64,000 nt of DNA from Limnephilus marmoratus (Eukaryota; Arthropoda; Insecta; Trichoptera; Limnephilidae). Below are positions 1 through 9,943 of the stretch, piece after piece (positions within the stretch are counted from its first letter, which is position 1; every line of letters begins with the position of its first letter). The notes beneath the pieces were generated by a model. It had not been told where the DNA came from. It saw nothing but the letters and a program-made list of their open reading frames with translations, and did no database searches. Position numbers and translations under genes: made by a program. The stretch covers positions 51,258,727 through 51,322,726 of the forward strand of contig OU862917.1 of NCBI GenBank assembly GCA_917880885.1. The letters run 5' to 3'.

Positions 1-215
1 ATTAGCTGGGGAAGTCAATCCCTCAACCATTCTTTCCCGATTCGGTCTGCCATGAAGTTGATGGGCGGACGCATCCGCCGCCAAGACCCAGAAGAACCTC
101 ACCCCATAAACCCGGGCACCTCTGCTAAGTCACCAAACGTAGCAAACCACTTGGGGTGTCCTATGGCAGAGGTGTTGGTTATCCAATAAATGGTTCCCGT
201 ACCCATACCCACCTC
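1..215 (+). repeat. Interspersed repeat family A, copy 1 (cut by window start)
   Basis: The same sequence recurs in inverted orientation at 475-622 and 63690-64000, and in this orientation at 40815-41155. Shared landmarks are a 'taagtcaccaaacgtagc' block and a terminal 'tacccatacccacctcc' block. No coding domain was recognised. It could be a SINE or the untranslated end of a larger element. The 5' end lies outside the window. Confidence 0.7.
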
Positions 216-474
216 CAAACGAAGGCAAATATAATTTTGATTCCAACAAATAAACGCTGCAAAAAGGCCCTTCAAGGATTCGTGGATAATTATGTTTTCA
301 TCCGTATGACATTTTGGAAGAAGTATATTATCTTTGAATCAATATGGATATAATTTGTTGTGCAATTACGAAAAACGTTTTTTAGAAAGATGTTTTGGTT
401 AAGGAATACCTACCAATCTAACCAAACTGAGTTATTAAAAATTAAGATATACCTATACCCAGATATACCTACTC

Positions 475-622
475 GTACCCGTCTCCTAAATTATAAAAGA
501 ATTTATAATTTGGGAGGCGGGTATGGGTACTGCCGCCCGCGGAACCATTTAGTGGATAATCAAAACCTCTGCCATAGAGGTTCGCTACGTTTGGTGACTT
601 ACGAGGCGTGCCTCGCCAACAA
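475..622 (-). repeat. Interspersed repeat family A, copy 2
   Basis: A shortened reverse-complement version of family A. It contains the 'gggaggcgggtatgggtac' end and the 'gcgaacctctatggcagagg' centre. It stops just before the target duplication of the Penelope-like element that follows. Confidence 0.65.
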
Positions 623-741
623 ACAAATATACTTAACATATTATTTGTAAAAAGCATTAACTTTGTGGCTCGCCATAATTTACAATAAAAAACACAAATA
701 AATTTGTTAGAGACCACTTTTATTTTATACACACTCTACCG

Positions 742-768
742 GTTTCGGAAGCACCCTTCCTTCGTCAG
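742..768 (-). ncRNA. Hammerhead ribozyme core (PLE-1, left arm)
   Basis: On the minus strand the sequence reads CTGACGA, then a GGAAG...CTTCC stem II, then GAAAC followed by CCGG. This fits the CUGANGA...GAAA hammerhead core. Penelope-like elements are known to carry such ribozymes in their terminal repeats. Stems I and III are short and were not fully resolved. Confidence 0.8.
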
Positions 769-879
769 GAGAATATTATAACTAAACTATGATACAGAAT
801 GTGATAGACATACATATTTTAGGTGTTTGAGTGGGTGGTAGGCAAAGGGGTGGGGGTAATTGGGGGATTTCCGGAAAGA

Positions 880-1501
880 ACAGAGCGGTTAATTGAAAAA
901 ATATTTAGAATGAGACTGAAAGATAAATTAATTTGGTTATTCAAAATACTAGCATTATTATTTAGGGATTTTCTCTAATTTTTTTCTTTTATTATTACGG
1001 TGAAGAATTTTAACCCCTGTGTCCTTATTAAAAGTGTGATCTGTGGAAATTAGGTGATTAGCAAACTCTGAAAAATTATAATTATTTAAGCATCTTAAAT
1101 GTTCTGTGATTCTGATATTTATATTTCTAGTTGTCTTACCTATGTAGAACGAAGGACAATCATTGCAACATAGTTGGTAAATGCCTGAGTGGCTTAATTT
1201 ATGATCTCTATCTTTAGTGTTTTTTTAGTAATTTACCTAAATTGTTATGAGTATAGAACGCGGGCTTAATGTGGGCAGGCAAGTTTTTTGTACTAAGTGA
1301 AGAAAAGTTGGATATATATAAGATTCTGCGCCATTGAGCGGGATTTATTTCTTTATTATTATTTTCAGGCGTACCAAATAAAAATGTATTAGTTGAGATG
1401 AGTTTTAGTTTCTTACTAAGGATTTTATCAATTAAATCTGCGGAATAACCATAATTTAGAGCAATTTGTTTAATTTTTGAAAGTTCAATCGCGAAATTTA
1501 T
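880..1501 (-). pseudogene. PLE-1 RT C-terminus plus GIY-YIG endonuclease (left arm, broken)
   Basis: Minus-strand translation gives the linker downstream of a Penelope RT, then the GIY-YIG block with CNDCPSFYIGKTTRN and EHLRCLNN, then a basic 'FANHLISTDHTF' segment. GIY-YIG is the nuclease of Penelope-like elements and makes the target nick. The piece begins inside the RT/endonuclease linker and has a frame slip in the run of Ts near 1221. It is therefore dead. No other family has this RT-to-GIY-YIG order. Confidence 0.8.
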
Positions 1502-1809
1502 AACATTTAAGATGCTTAAATAATAATAATTTTTCAGAGTTTGCTAATCACCTAATTTCCACAGATCACACTTTTAATAAGGACACAGGGGTTAAAATTC
1601 TTCACCGTAATAATAAAAGCAAAAAATTAGATAATTTAGAAGCACTAGAAATCATAAAATCCCAAAATAATAATGCTAGTATTTTGAATAACCAAATTAA
1701 TTTATCTTTAAGTCCCATTCTAAATATTTTTCCAATTAACCGCTCTGTACTTTCCGGAAATCCCCCAATTACCCCCACCCCTTTGCCTACCACCCATTCA
1801 AACACCTAA
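1502..1809 (+). pseudogene. GIY-YIG endonuclease C-terminal part (right arm of PLE-1)
   Basis: An open frame without an ATG runs from EHLRCLNNNNFSEFAN through the 'TGVKILHRNN' motif to a TAA at 1807-1809, about 100 codons with no internal stop. It duplicates the C-terminal half of the left arm in inverted orientation and lacks the catalytic GIY-YIG start. The hammerhead core follows about 55 bp downstream. Confidence 0.8.
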
Positions 1810-1863
1810 AATATGTATCTATGTCTATCACATTCTGTATCATAGTTTAGTTATAATATTCTC

Positions 1864-1890
1864 CTGACGAAGGAAGGGTGCTTCCGAAAC
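1864..1890 (+). ncRNA. Hammerhead ribozyme core (PLE-1, right arm)
   Basis: CTGACGA, stem II GGAAG-GGTG-CTTCC, then GAAAC and CCGGT. It is the mirror of the copy at 742-768, with an identical core. Confidence 0.82.
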
Positions 1891-1964
1891 CGGTAGAGTG
1901 TGTATAAAATAAAAGTGGTCTCTAACAAATTTATATGTGTTTTTTATTGTAAATATACTTAACA

Positions 1965-2580
1965 CTACAAATAAAATCCGCAAATCTATATACTTTTTCA
2001 AACAAACGCGCAATTTCCTTAACCTACAACTTTTAAAAACAGTGCATTACTCACTGTGCCAATCTCACATCGAATACGGAATTTTAGCTTGGGATAACAC
2101 TTATTCTAATGCCCTCGACCCCATCATTAAAGCACAAAAACTAATAATAAAAATAATTCTTAAACTTCCTCTCACTACCAGCACCGATACGATCTTCAAT
2201 ACTTTCAACGTTATGGACATTAAACAGCTCTACGCAAAATCCATCTTAGTTTATTTACATAAAAACAACAAAATCCTATACAAACCAACACAAATGATAC
2301 ACAATACCCGATCCAAAAATAAAGAACTTCTCCAAACTCCCTTTTCTAAAACCACCTTTGGACAAAAACACTTTAAATACCTACATAGCTTGCAAACTAC
2401 ACAATACACTACCAGCTACGATTAGACAAACTGAATCAATGACCATATTCAAACAAGATATAAAGAAATGGATTATAAATATTGGACGTCACACTACTGC
2501 TAACATCTGTAAAATAGATTACAAATACACTGAATTACCATCTCACGTATGTCCTTACCCTTATCAAAGAAATTAAAATA
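1965..2580 (+). pseudogene. LINE ORF2 C-terminal region
   Basis: The protein has the post-RT C-terminus of Jockey/CR1-like non-LTR elements: 'YFFKQTRNF', 'HYSLCQSHIEYGILAWDN', 'AQKLIIKIILKLPL', then 'IKQLYAKSILVYLHKN'. The frame shifts once near 2395 and continues as 'CKLHNTLPATIRQTESMTIF' to a stop near 2574. The RT catalytic part is missing (5' truncation). The 3' UTR runs on to about 3425 and is interrupted by the hAT MITE at 2833. Confidence 0.8.
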
Positions 2581-2832
2581 GTAAAATCCTATATGTATAA
2601 TATAACTCCCTATTTAGATTCGACAGGATTTACTACTTTATTCATCTCTTCCTTCACCTATATAATGCTCTCTTTATGGTATTTACCCTCAATTTAAATC
2701 ATCTTTCTGTTTGAATTGTATAAATCAGTATGTATCTTACCTTAAATATTCTTATGTTATAATTAAATATTCTTATGTATGACACTCATTTATGTACCTC
2801 TACGCCTGTCTCAACACAGGTATACCCTAGTG

Positions 2833-3353
2833 CATGGGTTCCCAACCCTGTGCCCGCGGGCGCCATGGCGCCCGCGGAGCGATTCGCATGCGCCCGCCAC
2901 TGTTCGACAGAGACAGAGTTTTTGAACTCCGAGGCGCCAAACAAAACACACGGCACGCGACTCAGTGAAAGCAATGAGCCCGCGGGCGCCGCGGCCGACA
3001 GCCAAACTAACAATAGTCACGTGCTCGTAGTGCTCGTACCGTCCCGATTGCTTCGGCGATCATCGGCTTACTTCGGGTTTTCGTGGAGAAAGTAGATTTG
3101 TGTTTTTTGTTTACTATGTTTTACGACGTTTACGTTTTGTAACTCTGTGAGTATGCAATTTGAATAATATTTTATTATTTTGAAACATTTTTTTTTTTTA
3201 GACATCTGCCCTGATGATGGACACTGTAACGCTGTCCGAAACGTTAATAATATCAGTTATGGAAGAAGTTTGTCGGTTAAAAAGAGGTGGCGCCCGCCAC
3301 CCTACCGATATTTTAGAATGTGCTCTAGAGTACAAAAACGTTGGGAACCCCTG
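2833..3353. mobile_element. Non-autonomous hAT element (MITE), 521 bp, perfect 8-bp TSD
   Basis: The termini read CATGGGTTCCCAAC and GTTGGGAACCCCTG, an imperfect inverted repeat of hAT type. Direct copies of CCCTAGTG flank it at 2825-2832 and 3354-3361. The interior has no transposase. It holds GC-rich palindromic tracts (gcgggcgccatggcgcccgc at about 2856) and a hammerhead core at 3211. It sits in the LINE 3' UTR that starts upstream and resumes at 3362. Confidence 0.88.
3211..3242 (+). ncRNA. Hammerhead ribozyme core inside the hAT MITE
   Basis: CTGATGA, then stem II GGACA...TGTCC, then GAAACGTT. The surrounding 'acatctgccctgatgatggac' text is shared with the minus-strand copy at 18585-18619, so the segment is a mobile ribozyme sequence. 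Its position inside a DNA transposon is unusual. Confidence 0.75.
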
Positions 3354-3361
3354 CCCTAGTG

Positions 3362-3425
3362 AGATAGGCATCGAATTATGTAATGTAAACATACTTATAT
3401 AGATAAATAAATAATTAAATAAAAC
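3362..3425 (+). repeat. LINE 3' terminus after the MITE, A-rich tail
   Basis: This continues the LINE 3' UTR across the MITE ('gagataggcatcgaattatg...gtaaacatactta') and ends in an (AAAT)-type tail near 3405-3422. Related 3' ends occur at 4143-4208 (minus) and 27150-27240 (plus). Confidence 0.6.
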
Positions 3426-3730
3426 TTTTTGATAATACTTTTATTTTAAAATGAAAAATAAATTATTTTACATAACTTTGTCAGTAATTAAATAAAGTGA
3501 TATAAACTAAGTTATTTGTCATTTTAATAAAATCCGCGATTGTTAAACAAACCGGAGGACGCGAGAAGACATAACAACGCCATTAGAAACGCTAGATCTC
3601 GCGGTCAAGAACATATTCAATAAGCAACTACAATTATTATTTTATTATTTATTATCTTTACTTTATAATAATAATTAAATACAGCAAATTAGCCTTTAAT
3701 TTACTGTCTAAATAAAGGCTATTATTATTA
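3426..3730. other. No feature recognised
   Basis: AT-rich sequence with an ATT/TAA microsatellite stretch at the right end (3640-3730). No frame or repeat terminus was identified. Confidence 0.5.
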
Positions 3731-4139
3731 TTAGCTTTTGCCCTCGGCTTCGCACGGGCCATTCGCTCCCCCGCCCCCTTTCAAGCAGCTCGCGTGCCAC
3801 CTATTAAAACGTAACAATCAAACACGCGCAGTAAATTTTAACTGTCAATGGGATCAAAATAGTAACCTAAACAAATAACAAAATGACAACGCACGTCAAA
3901 CATTTATTTAGCAAATCTTTGCTTTTCGTCTGGACAATAAACGTATAATAAATAATTTCATAACGCCAGAGCTTACCAATACATATAGCCTATAGTAGGT
4001 ACTCGCAAATAATGTAGCTTTCTATTAGTGAAAGAATTTTAAAAATCAATTCAGTAGTTTTTGCGTGAAAGAGTTACAAATACAATTTCCAGACATCCAT
4101 ACATCCATATAAACTTTTGCCTTTATAATATTAAAAGGA
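3731..4139 (-). mobile_element. Short non-autonomous Helitron, 409 bp
   Basis: On the minus strand it starts with TC followed by an AT-rich 'TTTTAATATTATAAA' start and ends '...gcgaagccgagggcaaaagCTAA'. The flanks are A before TC and T after CTAA, the Helitron A|T target. No coding capacity. The wording is a very common insect Helitron type. Confidence 0.7.
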
Positions 4140-4142
4140 TAA

Positions 4143-4208
4143 GGTATGTTTACATTAGGTTTTTCGATGCCTATCTCACGAAGATATAACTGTGTCGCGA
4201 CAGGCTTA
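4143..4208 (-). repeat. LINE 3' end fragment
   Basis: The reverse complement carries 'gtgagataggcatcga' and 'taatgtaaacata', matching the LINE 3' end at 3362-3400. Confidence 0.55.
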
Positions 4209-4392
4209 GAGAATTGGTGAATAGATTGTGACGAATCGTCTTTGCAAATTTTACCAAATATATCTCAGAACAAGGTGAAGTGAAGTTAAAACTAGAACCC
4301 TATTGTTCCATACCTGACCACGCGGTTTACCAAACCGCGCGGTTTCCGCCACAATCGCCCCTCGGAAACAGGTTAGGTTAGGTGTACGCTGC

Positions 4393-4445
4393 TGAATCGC
4401 GCTGCTGAATCACGCTGCTAAATCGTGCTACGAAGTCGCCAATGT
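4393..4445 (+). repeat. 13-bp tandem repeat, about four units
   Basis: Units cgctgctgaatcg, cgctgctgaatca, cgctgctaaatcg and a degenerate fourth. The rest of 4209-4822 shows no recognisable gene. Confidence 0.7.
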
Positions 4446-4822
4446 GAAACTGGCCTTATTCTCTGGATTCATAACAATTTAATTAGACAGACGGCCATTC
4501 TTTATTGAATGTGACTGGTGATTGGTTCATCGCTGCACGAATGCCCACTTGGCTTACTCTAAATTCCTCCTGGAAGGGGAAGAATCCCCATTAACTTCTG
4601 GAGGAGACCAATCACCAACATCTGTGTTCTTATCTTTAATTTTTCCATTTGCTCTTAGCACGCGGACCTTACGTTATCTCCCAACAATCATGGTTTCAAG
4701 TTACTCGTTAACTTTTTTAATTTCAACGATAGGTATAGCAATGCATTATTATTATTATTATAGTCCAGGAAAAAATCGAAACGGAATTCACGCCTCTTTA
4801 AGGGAGGAGTTTAAAAATACTT

Positions 4823-5275
4823 GAGAAAAAGCTTTTGGAAAGGATGGTAAAGGTATTTAAGAATTCTTTTTACAGGTTGATTTCGTAAAAACCTGTAAAA
4901 AACATTAACTCCTTTTTTACGCATTGTTTATAGTAATAAAACGGAATTTTAAAATTGATTTCACGAAATCAAGCGACGCAGAGCCTAACGTCTGTTCCCC
5001 GCTACGGCCGGGGGAGGTCTGACTGAAAATGGGTGTGGCGTATTCAGTAGTTCTTCGGTGGACGGCATATGGTTCACATTGAAAAAAAAACAAATTCGTC
5101 GACTAGTGGCCGTATTATAAAATAACAACGCGAAAATGCATATTTTAATTTGGGAAGTTTGGGCGTAAATATCATTTTTTGCGATTATTATAAAAGCAAC
5201 AGAATTTGCCACATTATACAACAAAACCATATACGAAAAGGGGTTTGTAAATAGGAGAGTTTGGACTTAAAAGTG
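4823..5275 (+). repeat. Interspersed repeat family B, copy 1 (unclassified)
   Basis: The segment recurs inverted at 45170-45655, with long matching blocks such as 'cctaacgtctgttccccgct' and 'gtccaaactctcctatttat'. The copies diverge by point changes and small indels. There is no TIR, tail or coding domain, so the class is unknown. Confidence 0.75.
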
Positions 5276-5794
5276 TTTTTTATAGACCTTATACTTTATT
5301 TTTTTATAGGCTTAGATATTAAAAGACTATGATTTTGCATAATTCAGTATGGCTTCATCTTAAAAGTAGTTAACTTTTCAAAATCAATGTAGCGGCGTGT
5401 GGCAGCTTATGGATTATTTACTGTATAAAATATTAGGTACCTATTTATGTAAGTATATTCAATGACTTTATAGTATATTATAATAAATTAATCTTTTTAA
5501 TTAAGTAACACAATATTTTTTTAAATATTGTCTTTGTTTATGAATTCCTACCCATTTGAATTCAATCCTGAAGATTATCACATTTAGTTAATAAATTTGA
5601 TTTAGGTACCTTCAGTATTTCAATAACAATGTCGTAAAACAAAACATGTTTTATGTAACCGACTTCAACACGCTTTGGCTTCGAATTCTCAATTGAAATA
5701 ATTATTAATTATTTTTTTTAAAAGCCTAAAACGAAACACGCTGTATGAAAGTTTTGCATCTGTGTGAGTAGGTACTGTGATGAAGCCAACTTAA
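5276..5794. other. No feature recognised
   Basis: AT-rich, low-complexity DNA on both strands; only short reading frames. Confidence 0.5.
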
Positions 5795-5850
5795 CTTGCG
5801 AGACCTTACCCCAGTAAGGACACATTTTTCTCTGAACAGATAAATATAAT
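5795..5850 (+). repeat. LINE 3' tail fragment
   Basis: The words 'accttaccccagtaaggaca' and 'ttttctctgaa' resemble the 3' UTR end of the LINE at 53622-55850 ('taccccagtaaggacaaatt'). Confidence 0.5.
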
Positions 5851-5853
5851 GTA

Positions 5854-6787
5854 GAGGAGATGTACCGAATATGGCATACGTTCCTAATATGAGATGGTGG
5901 TGTTTCCAAAAATTTAAGTAAGAACAGCCTCTGTAACCCAGCCTTCCCGATTACCCACCGACCGACCTTGAATATTCACACTCACCACACCACCACACCA
6001 CACTCACCTATGAGAGAGTGATTAAGTTTTTGTGACTCACCGATTATATATTTACGCAAGTTTCACTTAATTTTTTCTCCAAAATTTTCTCCACAAAATT
6101 GTTAATCTTTCACAGATAGACAATATTATTATTTAAATTTTATGTTTTCATAATAATTTGAAGTTAAATTCAAGTAGATTTTATTCTACGAATATATTTG
6201 TATTGATCTTGTTCCTAATATGGGATTTCTTGATGACCCTAATATGGAATACTATCTCATATTAGGAAGGGTTTCCAAAATGGAATTCTAGTAGAACTGA
6301 ATTTCTTTTTGCTATTCCAGGTTGTATTTTGGCCTGTCGTAGTCGAAACAGTGTGAAACGATGTCGTAGAAGAAACAGCGGAAGACGTGGAAAAAAAAAT
6401 AAAAGTCATGGAAGCTCTAAAATCGAAGACCGTGAGATATCAGAGGCGAAGAGTGGACCTAATGTTTAGCCTGCTGCCATTGATGCCATTTTGAGTGTTC
6501 GGGAACCGATATATTGTTTTTTTGTGATTATTTCATGCAAAATTAAAAATAAATCAGTGTACCTATCCTATAATAGGAGCACTTTTATTGATATCAGTTT
6601 TTTTATTGCTTTACCTTTAGTTTAAAATGAAGACGTTTGTGTGTTTCTTTTCATATTTTGTTGACATTTTAAGTTCCGTAACTATATTTCCAAAGATTTT
6701 AATGTATAGGTAATACATAATAAATGATTCAATTATAATTAATTAGATTTTTTTACCTAAGCTATTCCATATTCGGTACATCTCCTC
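5854..6787. mobile_element. TA-flanked TIR element, non-autonomous, 934 bp
   Basis: The ends are inverted copies of GAGGAGATGTACCGAATATGG (5854 inward, 6787 inward) with TA on each outer side (5852-5853, 6788-6789). The TA duplication suggests the Tc1/mariner/pogo group, but the TIR sequence is not one I know. The interior repeats the word 'cctaatatgggat' several times, partly inverted (5880-5893, 6214-6275). No transposase was seen. Confidence 0.75.
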
Positions 6788-6851
6788 TATATATTTAATA
6801 TGAAGGCGTTCATAGCAAAGTACTACCTACATGCGGAAGTTCTAATCATTC

Positions 6852-7076
6852 CAAGGGCGGATCCAGGGGGGGGGGGGGGGCATGGGGGTCATGACCCCCC
6901 CTGGGGTGGGTCCAGGACCTATGTGAACCACTAATACCCTACTTTTTACTTGTATCTATTAGGTATTATCAAAATTAAATTATTAATTCTTGTGACTTGA
7001 TCACGACTATGTGACCCCCCCACCCTGGCGCTATGTGACCCCTCTCCCCCTGGTGCCAAAGCTGGATCCGCCCTTG
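6852..7076. mobile_element. hAT MITE, 225 bp, perfect 8-bp TSD
   Basis: The termini CAAGGGCGGATCCAG and CTGGATCCGCCCTTG are perfect inverted repeats. AATCATTC flanks both sides (6844-6851, 7077-7084). The interior is rich in G or C runs and has no coding capacity. A related MITE lies at 33983-34235. Confidence 0.92.
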
Positions 7077-7179
7077 AATCATTCCGCCATGCGGCGGTGA
7101 TGGTACATAAGTAGTAGGGAATGCGCACACAAAGCATACATATTATTATGTAGTAGGGTTTGCCAGTTGAGCTTTTATA

Positions 7180-7290
7180 GGCTCTCCACACGACACTGCC
7201 CGCAGAGGGCATGGGTTTGAGCGAACTAGCGCTGTCTCGTTTGTTAAAGGGCCGCTAGAACGAGACGCATGCAGTGTCGTGAGGAGAGCC
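7180..7290. mobile_element. Tiny TIR element (about 111 bp), Harbinger-like candidate
   Basis: GGCTCTCCACACGACACTGC at the left is mirrored at the right with one mismatch. The flanks (tata / ctatt) allow a 2-3 bp target duplication. It lies just upstream of the MADF remnant at 7583, which fits a PIF/Harbinger neighbourhood, but that link is inference. Confidence 0.5.
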
Positions 7291-7582
7291 CTATTGCAGG
7301 TCCACACTATTCGCGAAGTTGAACGAGGTTAGCCGAATACGATAGTGCGGAGGGGCACTTCGTCTTACTTCGTCTATTTTCGTCCAACCTTGGCTCGTCT
7401 CGGGCGACCTCCAGTTTTTGTCGGTTTTTGTGCCCGAGTCAAAGGACTCGAGGTTGCACGAAGTGCCTACACGAAGTGCCTTTCTTCACTACTCGGTTAA
7501 CTTCAGTTTGCTTCAATACGTCGTCGTGAATAGACGTGCGCGCTAGTAATTATTTTTTATTAGTATTGTCATACGGCACGAT

Positions 7583-7730
7583 TATGAGTGGAATACAGTG
7601 GTCGCAGGAGCAAATTCTGTTGCTCCTGCGACCAGGGCATGTTAGAATTACCCGTAGACGAATTAAAGAAAAATAAGGATTCGCTTTTTGCTATGTACAG
7701 GAGCTACCGTAGACAAAAAGATGCGTCAAT
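7583..7730 (+). pseudogene. MADF-domain protein remnant, internally deleted
   Basis: A first frame starts at the ATG near 7584 and reads MSGIQWSQEQILLLL, the start of a MADF (Myb/SANT-like) domain. A second frame gives 'LELPVDELKKNKDSLFAMYR', its conserved end. The middle of the domain is missing. The break coincides with the perfect palindrome at 7599-7634. MADF proteins bind DNA and occur both as host regulators and as Harbinger partner proteins. The piece ends in an AAT repeat and is not functional. Confidence 0.6.
7599..7634. repeat. Perfect 15-bp hairpin, 6-nt loop
   Basis: TGGTCGCAGGAGCAA, loop attctg, then its exact reverse complement. It sits at the deletion junction of the MADF remnant. 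Confidence 0.9.
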
Positions 7731-8134
7731 AAATAATAATAATAATAATGGTTTATTGTCTTCATTTCTTAGTAACAAGTAGAGATAATGATATCCCCAC
7801 TCGGATCTCCCGTGCTGAGGATTTCACTTACATATTATAATTTAATTATAAGAAATTAATATGAAATAGACATAACATATATCATGTAGCATATATTTTT
7901 TTAAATAATCAATATATATTATAAAAGAAAGTCCAAAAAAGCGTGCGGAACGCAAAAAATCAGAAACGAGTGCCGGTACGATCAAGAGAGTTATATAGTA
8001 TGGAAGACCTTTATCCCCCCTAGGGAATAAGGGTATTCGTTTTTAACTAAAGGTCTTGCTTTTGAAGATATAAGGGCTGGAAGTTCTAAGAAGACTCTAG
8101 AAATTTCAAGAAGAGTCTAGAAGATTCGAGTCTA

Positions 8135-8162
8135 GAAGATTCCGGAAACTTCTAGAAAATTC
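8135..8162. promoter_or_regulatory. Six-unit perfect heat-shock element
   Basis: Six alternating GAA/TTC units, each separated by 2 bp, with no mismatch. Confidence 0.75.
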
Positions 8163-8215
8163 GATAAAACTCTGGAATGTTCTGGAAGAAGTGGAGGAGT
8201 ATGTCAGCAAGTCTA

Positions 8216-8243
8216 GAAGGTTCCGGAAAGTTCTAGAAGGTTC
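8216..8243. promoter_or_regulatory. Six-unit perfect heat-shock element
   Basis: GAA-gg-TTC-cg-GAA, then ag-TTC-ta-GAA-gg-TTC: six contiguous units in phase. Confidence 0.75.
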
Positions 8244-8715
8244 GATAAAGCTGTAGAAAGTTCTGAAAGGTGTGGCGTAGTATGTCAGTGACTCTAGAAG
8301 GATCTGATGGTTCCAAATGCTTTAGAAAATTGTGGATGGAGAAAGTTCTAGAAGCTTTCCGAAATAATTGGTGGTGAGTCTAGAAGATTCCGAAAGCTCT
8401 AGAAGGTTCGATAGAGCTATACAAAGTTCTGAAAGAAGTGGAGGAGTGTGTCGGTGGGTCTAGAAGGTTCAATAAAGCTGTAGAATGTTGTGGAAGGTGT
8501 GGCGGAATATGTCGGTAAGTCTAGAAGGTGCCGGAAAGTTCTAGAAGGTTTGATAAAGCTGTTGGAAGTTCTAGAAGGTTCGATAGGGCTGTACAAAGTT
8601 CTGGAAGGAGTGGCGGAGTACGTCGGTGAGTCTAAAGGGTTCCGGAAACTTCTAGAAGGTTCCATAAGGCTGTAAAAAGTTCTGAAAGGAGTAGAGAAGT
8701 GTGTTGATGTGTCTA

Positions 8716-8743
8716 GAAGGTTCCGGAAAATTCTAGAAGATTC
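8716..8743. promoter_or_regulatory. Six-unit perfect heat-shock element
   Basis: Six contiguous GAA/TTC units in exact 5-bp phase. A five-unit variant follows at 8857-8879. Confidence 0.75.
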
Positions 8744-9915
8744 CACAATGCTGTAAGAAGTTCTAGAAGGTTCGATAAAGCTGCACAAAGTTCTGGAAGA
8801 TTCCACAAGTCTGTAGAAAGTTCTGAAAAGAGTGGAGGAGTGTGTCGGTGTGTCTAGAAGTTTCCGGAAAATTCTAGAAGATTTCACAAAGCTGTAAGAA
8901 GTTCTAGAAGGTTCGATAAAGCTGTACAAAGTTCTGGAAGGTGTGGCGTAGTATGTCAGTGAGTCTAGAAGGATATGATGGTTCAAAATGCTTTAGAAAA
9001 TTGTGGATGGAGAAAGTTCTAGAAGCTTTCCTTAATAATTGGCGGTGAGTCTAGAAGACTCCGAAAGCTCTAGAAGGTTCGATAGAGCTATACAAAGTTC
9101 TGAAAGGAGTGGAGGAGTGTGTCGGTGGGTCTAGAAGGTTCAATAAAGCTGTAGATGTTCTGGAAGGTGTGACGGAGTATGTCGGTAAGTCTAGAAGGTT
9201 CCGAAAAGTTCTAGAAGGTTTGATAAAGCTGTAGGAAGATCTAGAAGGTTCGATAGGGCTGTACAAAGTTCTGGAAGGAGTGGCGGAGTATGTCGGTGAG
9301 TCTAAAGGGTTCCGGAAACTTCTAGAAGGTTCCATAAGGCTGTAAAAAGTTCTGAAAGGAGTAGAGAAGTGTGTTGATGTGTCTAGAAGGTTCCGGAAAA
9401 TTCTAGAAGATTTCACAAAGCTGTAAGAAGTTCTAGAAGGTTCGATAAAGCTGTACAAAGTTCTGGAAGGTGTGGCGTAGTATGTCAGTGAGTCTAGAAG
9501 GATATGATGGTTCACAAATGCTTTAGAAAATTGTGGATGGAGAAAGTTCTAGAAGCTTTCCTTAATAATTGGCGGTGAGTCTAGAAGACTCCGAAAGCTC
9601 TAGAAGATTCGATAGAGCTATACAAAGTTCTGAAAGGAGTGGAGGAGTGTGTCGGTGGGTCTAGAAGGTTCAATAAAGCTGTAGATGTTCTGGAAGGTGT
9701 GACGGAGTATGTCGGTAAGTCTAGAAGGTTCCGAAAAGTTCTAGAAGGTTTGATAAAGCTGTAGGAAGATCTAGAAGGTTCGATAGGGCTGTACAAAGTT
9801 CTGGAAGGAGTGGCGGAGTATGTCGGTGAGTCTAAAGGGTTCCGGAAACTTCTAGAAGGTTCCATAAGGGTGTAAAAAGTTCAGAAAGGAGTAGAGAAGT
9901 GTGTTGGTGTGTCTA

Positions 9916-9943
9916 GAAGGTTCCGGAAAATTCTAGAAGATTC
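9916..9943. promoter_or_regulatory. Six-unit perfect heat-shock element
   Basis: Identical in layout to 8716-8743, one higher-order repeat further on. Further 3-5 unit elements lie between (for example near 9310 and 9387). Confidence 0.75.

Larger units (their letters stand above)
625..1964. mobile_element. Penelope-like element PLE-1, palindromic copy with 14-bp target duplication
   Basis: The element body is 639-1950. It is flanked by direct copies of AAATATACTTAACA at 625-638 and 1951-1964, which look like a target-site duplication. The interior is a head-to-head inverted pair: about 450-470 bp at 639-1112 (minus) reappears inverted at 1502-1950 (plus), joined at about 1501. Both arms carry the end of a GIY-YIG endonuclease and a hammerhead ribozyme core. 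Inverted, 5'-truncated copies are known for Penelope-like retroelements. The arms differ by scattered substitutions, so the pair is not brand new. Confidence 0.85.

Noticed and set aside
2775..3095. A 106-codon frame and overlapping minus-strand frames in GC-rich DNA
   Set aside because: They lie inside the hAT MITE and arise from its palindromic GC-rich tracts; no domain.
4363..4385. Possible telomeric TTAGG repeat
   Set aside because: Only two units (aggttaggttagg); too short to be interstitial telomere DNA.
6870..6910. G-quadruplex-like G run
   Set aside because: It is the subterminal G/C tract of a hAT MITE; a quadruplex is possible but not supported further.
8417..8986. A 189-codon repetitive protein
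   Set aside because: It is the minus strand of the heat-shock-element minisatellite, with no start context or conserved domain.
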